DNA of 64,000 nucleotides, taken from contig CM051459.1 of the NCBI GenBank assembly GCA_028095005.1, forward strand, positions 316,326,513-316,390,512, given 5' to 3'. This stretch comes from Rhynchospora pubera (lineage: Eukaryota > Streptophyta > Magnoliopsida > Poales > Cyperaceae). Shown here piece by piece: positions 25,101 through 37,045 of this stretch (its first letter is position 1; each line of letters opens with the position of its first letter). Both the position numbers and the translations under genes were made by a program. The notes beneath the pieces were generated by a model that did not search any database, was not told the DNA's origin, and saw nothing but the letters and a program-made list of their open reading frames with translations.

Positions 25101-25935
25101 ATATGAACCTTTGTTTTCCAATTATAGGCTTTGTCTAGGCCCAAAGATATTTCTTCCCACCACCTTATCATTCTGTACTGTAAATCTTCCTGGTTTATCC
25201 ACCATTTTTCAAATCTAAAAGGGAAAGTGCTAGTGCTTCTAGAAGTACCAGAGTCCAGAACTAGAGGTGTATGGTCTGAATATATTCTTGGTAGACTGAA
25301 AGAATATGTATCTCCAAAGGTTTCTAGCCAAGAGGAATTGACCAAGAACCTATCTAAACAAGTCATTTGTTTACAGTTACCTCCTCTGGCCCAAGAACCT
25401 ATCTAAACATCTCAGATCAATTAAGTTAAACCTACTTATCCAGTTATTAAACATATTCATGCTTCTAGGGTGAAAGGAAACTCCTATTTTTTTTTAATAT
25501 ATTCCTAATGGCATTGAAGTCTCCTCCAATTATCCAGGGGATTTCTAAGTTTCTGCCTATACCATTTAGCTTCTCCTAGAATTGAATTTTTTGAGAGTCA
25601 ATTGTGGGACCATAAACAAAGGTAAAACAATATTCTTTAGAATCTACCCTATACTCTACTTTGGTTGTAATGGAGAATTTCTTAAGATGCCAAGAAACTA
25701 ATTTGAACTTTGAATCTTCCACCCCCACTAGTATGCCACCAGAGGCTCCAGTGGAGGGAAGGAAGTTCCAATTATATCCTGCTGCTAAAGAGTTTAAAGT
25801 TCTATTTGTAAAAGAAGATTTTTTAGTTTCTTGGATGGAAATAATATCAGGTCTGACTAATCTAATATTATCTCTTAATTGACCTAATTTATTTTCACCT
25901 CTCATACCTCTTATATTCCATGAGAATGTCTTCAT
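22192..25935 (-). pseudogene. LINE ORF2 (endonuclease and reverse transcriptase), broken
   Basis: The start is an ATG at 25935 (MKTFSWNIRGMRG). APE endonuclease motifs follow: SWNIRG, IQETK, GASGGIL, FVYGP, then GGDFN beyond an in-frame TAG at about 25576, and LDRFLV and YSDHTPL near 25350. RT motifs follow: PDKAPGPDG, RPISLIN, FLKGRNILDG, LDFEKAFDNVNW, LRQGDPISPYLF, and the catalytic YADD in another frame near 23870. The thumb region has KYLGVPLHWKKPSK, and the C-terminus has a zinc-binding region (CPFCNN ... DHLLIHC) and WVQWKERNNKIF. Lesions include the TAG, a TAA at 24901-24899 in a conserved YWKQRAKITWL-like site (CAA to TAA), a shift in an A-run near 25490 and shifts near 23910 and 23790. 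It is clearly dead. Confidence 0.9.
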
Positions 25936-25987
25936 AAAGAGACAAGAATACCCCAAAACTAGAACTACTACTAAACAATAGAAGAAA

Positions 25988-26527
25988 CTAAAGTAAATAT
26001 TTCATGCTCCTATTTATTTCTAGGAGCATATCAATTACTCTAGAAGGTTCAGAATTTCTAAGAATTTGAACTCTTTTTATTCTAATTTTCTGGGTTTCAC
26101 CAAGTGAAATCTCATAATCTTCAAGTAAATTGACTATCTGCATATCAGTTAATCTACTGAGATGGGATAATCCTGCCAGGAAAGGTAGGTTAGCTAAGTC
26201 CATCTCAGGATAACTCTCCGCAATTTCTTCTTCTAAATTATTGAAGTTCTCTTTATCTATCCTATCTATAGAGAGAACAGTGTTAACTACCTTTGAAGAA
26301 ACAGTATTCTGTGGTGACTCAAAAGTGATTAAAGAGTTCTCAGAATTCTCTTCCTGCTCAAGTACTTCAAATATATTCCTAATTGGGATATCCCTATCCT
26401 CAAAGTAAAAAAGAGGGTTATCTATTTTGCTATAGAAACTATCCTCAATGATATCCTTCTCTAAAACTGAAATAATGTTGGCACAACTGACAGTATTATT
26501 CTCATAAGGACTATCAACTTGAGTCAA
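25988..26527 (-). pseudogene. Acidic ORF between LINE ORF1 and ORF2
   Basis: An open frame of about 179 codons, rich in Glu, Asp, Asn and Ile/Leu (ISVLEKDIIEDSFYSK ... LANLPFLAGLSHLSRLTDMQ). It is in a different frame from ORF1 and begins 47 bp after the ORF1 stop, so it is most likely the C-terminus of ORF1 after a frameshift. A separate small ORF cannot be excluded. No domain is recognised. Confidence 0.55.
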
Positions 26528-26573
26528 AGTTTTATCAGTAATGACAGTAAGAGTAGAATTTTGGTTAAAAGAG

Positions 26574-28953
26574 TTACTTTTTGTGAGTTGGCCTGGCGCT
26601 TGTAGGATAATCTCTACATTGTCCCCCTGTTCTTTCTGTTATCACCACTTCATCTAGCTTGGTGTCTTTAGTAAAGAGGGTTCTGACAACTGGAGATTTG
26701 TTCCTGGCTTGCACCTTTTCCACCTTCTCCAAGATTTCTTTTTCCACTTTCTTCATCTTCTGCATTTTCAGGATTTGAGACTTCATTGCTGCATTTCTGC
26801 TCTCTGCTTCTGCTAGTTTTTCTAGCAAAGCCTGTTTTTCTTTCTCCATAGCTGCAAAGAACATTTGCTCAACTCTAGTGGGCTTGTTTACATTCACTGG
26901 CTCCTCTGCCTCCACTTCTATCTCCTCACTAGCAGGAGAGATTTCCATAGGGGATTGTTCCTGAGAGGGAGCCTCATTGATCACAGGGGTGGGGACTTGC
27001 TCTTGTTCCTCCCTAGAAGGCCCAGTGATGATGATCCCCATATCATGTCCCAGTCTCTTCTTTTCCATAGCTTTGTCCCAAAGCAGTGAAGAAGCATTTT
27101 TGTTGTTCTTTGGAGGAAGATACTTCACCTTGGGGTGGCCAGTTGATCTAAAGGTAGGGATAGAGTCAATATTGTTTTTCCCTATCTCTTGAGTGTTTTG
27201 TTTTACCCCTGCACCTGAAGCACTCTTAGTAGTGAAGCCTGGTGGGTTTGAGGAGGTCCCCCCTAATCCAGGATTGGAAGGTTTTGCACTAGCAGTTGAG
27301 GCTTTGGACATCATAGCAGAAATGGTGGGAGCTACATTGGTGCTAGTAGGAGCTTCCAGGGCCAATAGAGTCCCTAACTGCCCTCTCTTTGAGCCACTAG
27401 GTTCGCCAAATTTTGTAGCCACACTTTCCTTTAGAGCTTGTTTCAGGGCTCTGTCCTCCTCCTCCTTACCACTGTCAATCAGTTTACCTTTGCCTTTACC
27501 AGTCCCATCTGTAGATTTGGTGACCTTAGCCTCAGCACTAGGTTCATTGATAGAAATTCCTTTCTCCAAGCTTCTTCTGGCTTGGGCTCTGGTCACTACA
27601 CCAGGGCTTTGGTTGTTTTCATTCAAATTCAGAGGACTAGGGGTTGTTCTGGTCTTTCTCTTTTCCCCCCTTCTAGTCTTCTTCCCTCCATTATTCTTAG
27701 CCTGGGGGTTAATTACTAAAGAAGGTATGCTGTTAACCCTAGCCTGTTTATGTAGGGTCCAAACCATTGTTGGTGTTCTTTTGATGTTTTCACCAAATTC
27801 TGACCCAGCTTCATCCTCTTCTACCACAAAATTTATCTTTACAAGTTCTACCTCTCTATTCAGCCAGTAAATCTCATACCATGCAGCCTCTGGTATCAAG
27901 GCTCTTTCCCCTACATCGATCTGAGCTCTCAACCATCTCCCCTCTAGCCTGAGTTGGTTTGTCTCATCTAGTTGGTGCAATCTCCCAAAAGGTTTTACTA
28001 TTTGCATTACACCATTTCTGGTACACCAGCCATAAGGAACATTACAGATTCTTACCGTGAAGCATCTTGGAGAATTTCTTGGATCTAAATCTTTTGTTTC
28101 ACGAAGAATTGGGCAGAATTTGGATCTAGCATGTGAAAAGCGCAGTTCCAGATACCCTTTGTGAAACATTGCTCGACTCTAATCCATGCTTGGGCCGATG
28201 ATTTGGTACCTCTCCTCTTTAAGCTTTGTTACAGTAAACTTCTCTAGAGGAAGAAGCCTCTTCATCTCGCTCATCACGTCTGCCAGAGAAATGGAGGGGT
28301 CTGCTTGTATGACTACACATCTCGTCAATTCTTGTATTCTTTCAGTAACCTCCTTATCTTCTTTGATTTTGAAAATTTCTCTCTCCATTTGAGAATCAGA
28401 AGGGGAAGAAACTAGGGTTTGAGAAAGATTGCTAGGAAGGGGAGGAAGAGTTTGAGGCAAGAGTTGTGTTGCGGATGAAAGGACAAGGGAGTGAGAGGGG
28501 ATGTGAAAAGAAATGGGAGATTTGATCGAAGTAGATGGAAGGTTGCGAACGCACTCTCTAGTAGTGTGTCTAGTGCACTTGCATCTCAAGCAGTACTTTG
28601 GATCTCTACAATTCTTTACCACATGATCTCTCGCCGTACATCTAAAGCACCTCCCGATCAACCGACGCTTCCAAACTTTTGCTGGAATATCCAAGATTTG
28701 TGTTATTTCTAACTTTCCCATTCCATAAGCCACCAACCTTTCCGCTTTGACTTGACATGACCGCCTGTGAACCAGAGATAACCGCCTCAACGAAGATTGT
28801 TTGAGAACGGCTTAGCGGCTCAACAGAAGCCGGTTGGGAGCCGTAACGGTTTATGAGAAATCTAGCCTTAGAGCCTAACTCGGAGCCACCTGATGGAATG
28901 GGCCACTCGGCGAGGTTGGCCAAGTCCGATCTTGGAGCAATCTTGGAGCACAT
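26574..28953 (-). pseudogene. LINE ORF1 (nucleic-acid-binding protein), broken
   Basis: The likely start is an ATG at 28953 (MCSKIAPRSDLANLAEW). The frame shifts at about 28750-28790 into one that codes for two CCHC zinc knuckles, CFRCTARDHVVKNC and CLRCKCTRHTTREC, typical of plant LINE ORF1 RNA-binding proteins. One in-frame TAG at 28181-28179 follows, then the frame stays open to 26574. This last part has a conserved-looking domain (PRCFTVRICNVPYGW ... AAWYEIYWLNREVELV), a long Lys/Ser/Pro-rich linker and a coiled-coil stretch (EKEKQALLEKLAEAESRNAAM). ORF1 proteins coat LINE RNA. Confidence 0.85.
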
Positions 28954-29063
28954 TCTTGTTGCTAGTACTGGATTCAATTTTTTAAGCTTATATATTCAGT
29001 AGCCGTGTTCTTGTGATATCTATCTAGAATGTGGTTCTGCTTTGTGCATTCTGCTTTGTGCAT

Positions 29064-29079
29064 GTGAGCAATTCAATAT
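29064..29079. repeat. Right target-site duplication of LINE
   Basis: GTGAGCAATTCAATAT, identical to 21875-21890. Confidence 0.9.
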
Positions 29080-30007
29080 TCATCCAAACGGATCTCGTCT
29101 TTCGCTTTTTGGTTCGCCGTATTAGCATTTGCTCAGTTGTTTGTGTTTAATCCGTGCACCATTAGTTTCAACCCTGGTGGTGGTCTGGTGGATGTCATCT
29201 GGCCCATTCGATTCGTTTCATGCATAATGCATTGTTACACTTGTAGAGGCCCAGAATCCTGTAATGCCAGTAATGGTGATCAACTGATGGTATTAGAGGC
29301 AGTAGTTGCCTGTGTTGGGAAAGTTCAAACTACACTTACTTTTTCAATTGCCATCATCCAAATTGCAAAATGTAAACCGAAAAAGTTCACTTCCTGACTC
29401 AAACTTACTGGGCCTTGCCGAAGAACTTGACTAAAATTTAGCTCCAACTAATTTTGGGCCTCAGGAGATGTAATTTTATCAACACACAATGTTTCGCTTT
29501 TCAAGATACTGATGATTGATGAAGCGGTAATATGAGGATTTCAGAATAGTTATTTCTCGCCCTTTATTTTTTTAAAAAAAGAAAAAAAATACATGGACTG
29601 AACATTGGTATTGCCTTGTTGGTATTATTCTATGCAATGCAAGAAGCATAGGCAATTTGCAATAACAAAATTTTAAGATCAACGAAACCTGAGCTTGACC
29701 TTTATTTTTCTTCAAAAAATAAAAAAAGGAAAAAGATTAGCTAAATCTGAATATCCTACAATAAGCCAGCCATATATAAATATATTTCCTTCCATCTAAA
29801 AGAACAAAACTATAGTTGACAACCCCCCCCCCCCAACAAACACCACCATATACACAAATAAAAAAAAAAATGAATGACAATTTGCTCAAATCAAGTGAGA
29901 ACAATGCTTTGTTATTAACATTCTTTTTAGTATTCCATCTTTGTAAGTCAACTTTTATATCTTGTCAGCAAGTTGTCTTCCCGCAATGTTAAATTTCTTG
30001 TTTGGCC
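29080..30007. other. Intergenic DNA right of the LINE
   Basis: No supported gene. It contains a run of C at about 29823-29836. A segment at 29415-29465 (CTTACTGGGCCTTGCC, then GGGCCTCA) resembles 30810-30870, so this flank shares repeated sequence with the duplicated region next to it. Confidence 0.4.
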
Positions 30008-30710
30008 CTGAGCGGATGATAATAAGTACATGATTTTTGTCCTCATCTGTACCTAATTTTCATCTCTGCGATAATTGTTAAAGAAAGCATTGTTTAAATC
30101 TGTCAAACTTTATTTCTATAATATGGAAGCCAGCTTGTCCATGTCAACTTAAATGGTTTGGATGTTAAATCATTCTCCTCTGTAATATTTTTGTAGCTTA
30201 TGTAGTTATATATATAGTCACATGCTGCACGCATTGTTTTTCAACATTTTAAATAGCCGCCCATTTAATTGTTTTCAGATTGAAATGTGTATGCTTGCTT
30301 CCTAATTGAATCGTGCAACTAGATGTCGTGTACCGATAGATTGTTGCAGCTGCTTGAGCTGGTACATGATTGAATTGTGCTAACAGCTGGTAAATGCATA
30401 TATGCATGCTATATGGATATGGTAGGCCTTAAAACGGTTTTATAGCTCTTCAAGCTTTTATGCTTTGTTGTGGCCTAACTAAAAGTAGTGAGTCTATAGC
30501 AGTAGCGCGCATGATTTCGTTTAGTGTATATACATGAAAATACCCTGCAGAAAGTTGATATAAAATATTTTTGTGCATGGAAGTGGAACATTTTGTAGAC
30601 TAAACACTGTGCAAGCATTCCAACTATCCAGTGAAATAATGAGAGAACTGTAAATAAAAAAAAATATCAGATGAAACAAAAATTAAAAGGGTCGCTCAAT
30701 TTGAGCTGAT
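30008..30710. repeat. Copy A of an old tandem segmental duplication
   Basis: Collinear with copy B at about 31996-32830. Shared landmarks in the same order include GAGCGGATGA, AGCCAGCTTGT, TCATATGCTACACGC-like, AAATAGCCGCC, GGTACATG, TAGGCCT, ACAGAAAGTTGAT-like, GGAACATTTTGT and CATTCCAACTA. Divergence is high with many indels, so the event is old. No coding function is recognised in either copy. Confidence 0.65.
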
Positions 30711-30894
30711 TCTTTTCATCCCAGATACTGGCCTGAAATTGAAACTGTCTTGGATTGTATTCATTGAATCCATTCAGCTTATTTGTCAGGTTAGGCTTTC
30801 TGGCCACTATCTTACTGGGCCTTGCCTTATAAGTGTTGACTTAGTTACCACTAGTTCGGCCTCAAGAGCAGTATAAGAAAATGCAGAAATAGCT

Positions 30895-31620
30895 GCCATC
30901 GGCAAATTTGCCATTGCGTGCCATCGCTGAACGGAGGTGCGCATGAGCCTCACGTGACTAGTAGGTGTCTGTTATAAATGTTCAGTTTAATAATCAAATG
31001 TGTTCAGTTAAATGTATCGACTGATGATTTTATTACATACCATCGCGAGTCAAGTCTTGGAGAGCGACACACTAGGGCCAGAGTCAGAAAATTTTTTAAT
31101 TGAACCAGAACCCTTTTTAATTTTTTCATGTATTTTTTGTCCGGTTCATGACCTCTTTGCTTGCCATCGCACTTATTAAAAAAACTGAAAATTAATACTT
31201 AATAAAATGAACAATTATATATAATAAACCAAACATTTGTTATTACTAAATTGAACATTTGTATTTATGAAACTAAACATTTATACTTAATAAAATGAAC
31301 ATTTTTGCTTATAACATTTATATTTTTATTGAAATTAACTGAACATTTATGCTCAATTAACAAAATATTTGTACTTACCCAACTGAACATTTGTACTTAC
31401 TAAACTAAACATTTATACTTAATAAAATGAACAACTTTTCTTATAACACTTATATTTTTTTTTGCAACTAACTGAACATTTGTATTCAAATAATGGAACA
31501 TTTGTACTTATCCAGCTGAACATTTAGATAAGAAATAAGTGCGTCGAGTGAGGGAACCATCAAGCGCTAGCTGAGGGGAGTGCCTCAAGGATGGCGCGCG
31601 ATGGTAAATCCATCGATGAC
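30895..31620. mobile_element. Candidate TIR element with internal minisatellite
   Basis: The left end, GCCATCGGCAAATTTGCCAT then TGCGTGCCATC, matches the complement of the right end at 23 of 31 positions by eye. No target duplication could be fixed. The interior has a degenerate AT-rich tandem repeat (31195-31525). Class unknown. Confidence 0.45.
31195..31525. repeat. Degenerate minisatellite, unit about 22 bp
   Basis: Repeats of a unit close to TGAACATTTGTACTTACTAAA, with variants such as AAACATTTATACTTAATAAA. About a dozen imperfect copies lie inside the TIR element at 30895-31620. Confidence 0.75.
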
Positions 31621-31995
31621 GTTAATCAATTTCCAAGAAAATGTACCAAGAGAAAGACATGATCATACTTGTTTCTCTCTTTTTTCATAATATTAGTGAG
31701 TAGTGACCAATAAGGATATGTGAACATATTATTGATGAAACTATTTTTCAATGGATGATCTTAGACTAAGCATTTATATCGTCATCTCTGTACCATTCCC
31801 CGTATACCAGCTTTTACTGGCATATAGCCCTGTTACTAATCCGAGGGGACCACTTAGACAATGCTTTGAGATGATCCGCTATATCTTTAAATCCTACAAT
31901 ATAACTACCTGTTCAAAGTCCAAATTTTGAACCAAATAAGTACACCATCACTTTCTTCCAAATAAGCAAAGATGTTTTAAAAATGATATTTAGGT

Positions 31996-32830
31996 GAGCG
32001 GATGAGGATGAATACCTGAATTTTGTTTCTATATGGACGTAATCTCTCCAATAATTGGTTATACAAACTTCACAAGTATAATTAAACAAATGGATTATTT
32101 AAATTAATTAGTCAATCTTTAGTTATATTAGCCAGCTTGTTTCCAGGTCTACTTAAGTGGTTTGGTAGTTATGTCATTCTTCCCAGCAATACTTTATAGT
32201 TTATCTAGTTATACAAATTCATATGCTACACGCTTTGTTGATTCAGTATTTCAAATAGCCGCCTATTTTAATGTTTTTAAATATTGAAAAGTGTGATTGT
32301 GCAAAAGTTTTTTATGCCAGTTAATTAGAAACGTACAACTAGCTGACATGTACCAGTCGATAGGTTGCAGCTCCTTGGACTGGTACATGGTAGGCCTGTA
32401 ACATAAGCCGCATATGCATGTTAGGCCTTGCATCCCTATATAACGGTTTCATAACTCTTATGACATTAAGTTCAACATCTATATACCTAGGTTGTTATCT
32501 CTTTTCCTCCTATACTATGTTACCTACCTAAAAGTAACCAATATGTACCAGTGCAGCACATGACTGGTACTGTATTGGTGTTTGGTACCATATATAGTTC
32601 TTTAGGTTCTATTTATATATTACAGCCGTTTTGTAGTCAACATAAAAATACCCAACAGAAAGTTGATGCATACACATCTTATTTGATGTGCATGGAACAT
32701 TTTGTGGAGTAAATAACCCTGCAACCATTCCAACTACCTTTGATTGGTTCAGTGCAATAATGGGAGCACAAAAATTAAAAAAGAAGTTATGAAATGAAAC
32801 AAAAAAACTACTGCGCAGGTCAGAGATTCT
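31996..32830. repeat. Copy B of an old tandem segmental duplication
   Basis: Partner of 30008-30710, same orientation, about 2 kb away. See that entry for the shared landmarks. The space between the copies is largely filled by the TIR element at 30895-31620. Confidence 0.65.
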
Positions 32831-34384
32831 GAATACAGCATGTTCCATTTTTACTTGGTCAAATGCAAAGTTCAAAACGAGTTTCAGTGCTAGCGCAAGC
32901 TACAGTCTTCTGACCTTCTCTGCAATTTTACGCAGCATAAGGTCTCAGAAATGCACCAATCCCACTTCTGCCATGACTGCTCTAAAATTAACTCTCTTAC
33001 AATGCATATGTGCCTCTACTGTGCATGATTGTTGGTATTTAATGAGCGAGGGGCACATTTAATGATGACCAAGAGTACCAATATGATCCTCCGGTTTTAT
33101 CTTCTCTTGCACCCAATCCTATTCATTGTTTATTTGATGGATTTGGTAGTAAACAGTAAGAACACTTGTCTAACTCATGTGCATTATTCTTATCATTTGT
33201 TTAGCTGTTACATATTCCACCATCTGTTAATCAATAGGAACCTATATCACCTTCTTCCTTATCCATTCCCCTTTAATTTTTGGGGTAATACATAGGGGCC
33301 CTTTGTATTAATTTTATTTCACCTTTAGCATTGGATAAGGCTCTCCAATTAATTTACAGTCATTCAAGATCCAAATTTTATCAATCACACCCTCATAGTT
33401 TACAATTTTGATCATCTCAGTTAGAACAATGCATTTTATTTTGTATTATGTGCACAAAAACATATTATGATGGATGAGTTTATTTTGTATATATGTAGAT
33501 TGAGGGTGAAATATATACATTGGCACGATTTTTTATGTCAAAAAATGTAAACTACTAAAAATATACATATTATACAGGAACATTTTATTGGCTTGATCAC
33601 TAATCTGTCTAATCACTTACTTTTTTAAAATCTTTTATTATTTGATCGAAATGTATATTAAGGTCTTCCTAGACTTAGGCTTTAAACTTTGAAATGTTGA
33701 TAGAGAAGGGGAAAATTTTAATCTTGTTTCGCTTAGTTTCGGGTGTGACTTTGTACATTCGGCGAACCTCTTTTCTGTTTCTGTCTTTTGAACGTTGAGG
33801 ATTCTCGTGAAATAAAAAGTTACTTGTCACCAATCATAATTAGTTTTTTTCTAGCACATTGGTATTCTAAACAAATAAAGCTAATGATTTGTAAGTCATA
33901 AATGTTGATTTTCTAGTGAGGAATGTCTCCATATAATTTTTTTCTATTTTTTTTCTTAAGTTAGCATGAAGTTTGAGCTAATTAAAAGTCCACAAATGGA
34001 CCAGTGAAATTTACTCTTGATAGAATAATTTTATTCATAATTCCTTGAATATATCGCTTTGAAATAAAAGTAATATTTTAATATCTATAATTTGCTTTTA
34101 AAATGTCCCGTCCAAAATAGATTGAATAGAACCTGAAAATTTTAAAACAATCAGAAATTTATGTCATCTTCAACTCATATATAGTGGCATTGATCATCGA
34201 ATGATGTTTCTAAGTAACTTTTTCTAATCGCAATCAATGAAATATCTACTCCTATTTTCGGATATATCTTTTGATTTTTATAATCAACGGTTACTATGTT
34301 TTTTTTCCTTCTATTTCCAACCATTGACAACAGAAAAAATAAAATAAAGCCAAGCAATAAAATATATTGAGTTAATAAATAAAC
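32831..34384. other. AT-rich intergenic DNA
   Basis: No supported gene or repeat with clear borders. Short ORFs (for example 33029-33295) have no recognisable domain. Confidence 0.45.
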
Positions 34385-34806
34385 GAGTAGTGTTCCGCTA
34401 CCACAGTTTTTTGATCCACAAGTTGCCACAACTTAATATTTTATCAATATTTAAAAATTAAAAAAATTCAAACGCAGAATCTAAACCGTTGATCTTGTTC
34501 AATTTAACGAGCGATGCGTTTCTATATGAGTTTTATAACATTTGAAGTCGCTTTGATAATCGATCAATTGACCAAATAATGAACATATTAGAATTAATCT
34601 GTCATATTTAACTAGATTTGTTCATTTGTTAATCACTTGATCGAGTATCAAACTGACTCAAAATTTTATAAAACTTATATAAAAATACATCGCTCGTTAA
34701 ATTGAACAAGATCAACGGTTTGAATTTTAAAATTTTTAAATATTGATAAACTATAAAATTGTGATAATTTGTGGCGTCAAAAAACTATGGCAGCGGAATG
34801 CTTCTC
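34385..34806. mobile_element. Foldback MITE, probably Mutator-like, 422 bp
   Basis: Almost the whole element is an imperfect inverted repeat. The left arm runs GAGTAGTGTTCCGCTACCACAG, then CCGTTGATCTTGTTCAATTT and AACGAGCGATG; the right arm in complement reads GAGAAGCATTCCGCTGCCATAG and the same following words. Flanking 9-mers are TAAATAAAC and TAATTAAAC, an 8 of 9 match, the length expected for Mutator-like elements. No coding capacity. Confidence 0.7.
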
Positions 34807-36215
34807 TAATTAAACTAGGGAATTATTCAATTTACTTTATATACAATTGTATTTTTAAGTTGCTCCCAATATTTCGGTATTGAAATGCAAATAGACTGTC
34901 CACCTAACCCGACAAAACGGCACTAAACAAGGGTTCGAGCACACAAATCAAGGCATGGAAGAGAAGGGTTGCCATACGAAACCATAAAGATGTAATTAAA
35001 GTATTTGCTAGGAAAGCCAACTATGCTAAAGTGACAAGTATGCAAGGGGTATGCGCATACCTTACAGTTTTCTTTTAATTGTATTTAAGCAATGCTACGA
35101 GCCTACCCAATTTTCAACTTCAAATACTACAGATCACTGATTTATATTGGTTACAATTTCTACTAATGTATGTTAAGTCAATATAGTGTCAGTTTGACCT
35201 AATTTAAATTAAACTATAAATGTATTAAAACGTAAGCTATCGTTTTCATTTTTATGTGTAGATATGCTACTTAAATTTAAATATAGACAACTTGGCGTAG
35301 TTTTTTTTTTTTTTTTATGAATCGGCCCATGGGCTTTTTATTGAAATAAAATAGAGTATTACATATTACAAGTCTATGGCTTAATAAACAGCCGGTACAC
35401 ACATTAGCTAACCTAAAATAAAAGAAAATAAAAATAAAGCAAAAGTCAAGGCTAATTTGAAATTGTCGCTCAGATCCATCACATGATTTGTTTCTTTCTT
35501 CACATAAATTTCCATTCTCCTTATCTTTCTTCTTCTGATTTCATATGCCATTTTTTGGCGTAGTTATTAGGAGTACTTGTGACTTCTATTAGAATTTAAC
35601 TAAGTAATTAAATGATTGCAAAACTACCAACCAATAGACAATATAAAAAAAAAGTTAGAGAGTCCACTTATTTCAATTAAAATTATATCGATCATCAAAA
35701 TTTCATACTGTAACAAATATCACGACAGGATGGTCTGACTTAATTCATATTCACGAGATCACATTATTATGAGATTCAATGCAATGTAACGATATGCAAG
35801 TTTTACTAAGTGGGTTTTTTCCCTTTATTAAACCTTTTCTTAATATATAAATTGGATGATTTTGATATCTAATTAATATTCTTATGTACGTCCTTCCTGT
35901 AATTTAACAATTTAAAAATGAATGAATAACTAAAATTATTTCCTCCAACGAATAATGAGGTTATAAAAATGCGTGCATTGACTCTAATTAAATAAGATAG
36001 AACGCTCCTAGATCACTCTACAGGCATGCATTGTATTAATTTCAGATGCTGCACTTATCGACGGGGCTTAGAATTCTTCGGTTGTAATTTTTTCAATAAA
36101 AACTATCATGAGTGAACATCGCGCATGTCTGGGGTGCAAATTGGGGATTCCCAAACATTTTCATTTTTAACTGCTGGCCTCAAGAACAAAATAGAAAATT
36201 AGAAAGTCTTTTAGG
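34807..36215. other. Intergenic DNA with a T-run and retroelement-tail-like piece
   Basis: No gene. At 35301-35345 a T(16) run is followed by ATGAATCGGCCCATGGGC and TTTTTATTGAAATAAAAT, which looks like a reverse-oriented, 5'-truncated LINE or cDNA 3' end. Otherwise AT-rich and featureless. Confidence 0.35.
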
Positions 36216-36362
36216 CATGGTTTTCAATACCCTACCGGTTACCGGAAAATTCCGGTAATACCGGATACCGGAACGGCGGCCGGTATGGCGGTATCCGATA
36301 TTTAGAGAGGAAATACCGGGAAATTTCGGGTAAATACCGGGTTTCGGGTAAATGCCGGCTGG
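36216..36362. mobile_element. Truncated copy of the 12464-12634 hAT MITE
   Basis: Starts CATGGTTTTCAATACCCTACCGG and follows the other copy through CCGGATACCG, GATATTTAGAGAG and AATACCGG, then breaks off near ATGCCGGCTGG before the right terminal repeat. The interior has even more CCGG words than the intact copy. Confidence 0.7.
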
Positions 36363-36631
36363 AGTTACAGAGCATGCTCGTTTCTGTGGGGTGTTTCTTT
36401 TGCTACTTAGTTATTGGGGTTTTGTGTCAAGTGTAACATATTATCTACTATTATTTACTACATTTGTAATTTACCCCTCAGATTTTCATATGTTTGCAGC
36501 TTCCACGTGTCATACAGTCTTTTTTCGTTTGGGTTTGTAATATAAATCAGGACAAAGGGTGCTTTTAGTTTAGTTACATGAACATAAACTAGGTTGAATT
36601 CGGAGAATGGGGAGTATTATTTCCAGAATCT

Positions 36632-37045
36632 GGAATTATAAAGAGAATATTTATGGTTTATATTAATGTATCAGAGTTTCGGTGTATACTGATTTAATTT
36701 TTTAGATCTGTTTCAAGATGACCGATCTAAACCGTCCAATATAATCTCCATATTTAAATCTCCTTTCAAATCAAATTTTATTTCTTTTAAATAATATTTA
36801 ATTTTTTGAAATTTTATAAAATCATTAATTTAATTTATTTCGAACCTTAAAAAAAAAGCAGTTTTTAAAAATCCTAAAAAAATATTTAGAAAATTAAAAA
36901 AAATGTAAAATTTGGTTGGCTAATAAGAGGATCATATTGGACGATTTGAATCAGTCATTTTGAAATAAATTAAAAAACTTGAATCAGTATACACCGAAAC
37001 TCTGACATATATTAATATCCACCATAGATATTCTCACTTATAAAT
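36632..37045. mobile_element. Foldback MITE (family A), about 410 bp
   Basis: The arms TCAGAGTTTCGGTGTATACT and, in complement, the same 20 bases are a perfect match. Weaker inverted similarity extends outward (GAGAATATTTATGG against GAGAATATCTATGG) and inward (CCGATCTAAACCGTCCAATAT against TGATTCAAATCGTCCAATAT). The core is AT-rich. Exact ends were not fixed. Confidence 0.7.

Larger units (their letters stand above)
21891..29063 (-). mobile_element. Full-length L1-like LINE, 7.2 kb, inactive
   Basis: The element is bounded by a perfect 16 bp duplication, with its 5' end on the right and its AT-rich tail on the left. It contains ORF1 with two CCHC zinc knuckles and ORF2 with APE-type endonuclease, reverse transcriptase and a C-terminal zinc-binding region, the domain set of plant L1-type LINEs. 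The 5' end begins with two copies of a 14 bp word, ATGCACAAAGCAGA. Because the duplication is complete and both ORFs are covered, insertion was full length, but several stops and frameshifts have since broken both ORFs. Confidence 0.92.

Noticed and set aside
27193..27870. Plus-strand ORF of 225 codons
   Set aside because: It lies antisense to the LINE ORF1 linker, whose low-complexity codons leave the opposite strand open. No domain, and the minus strand has zinc knuckles and LINE context.
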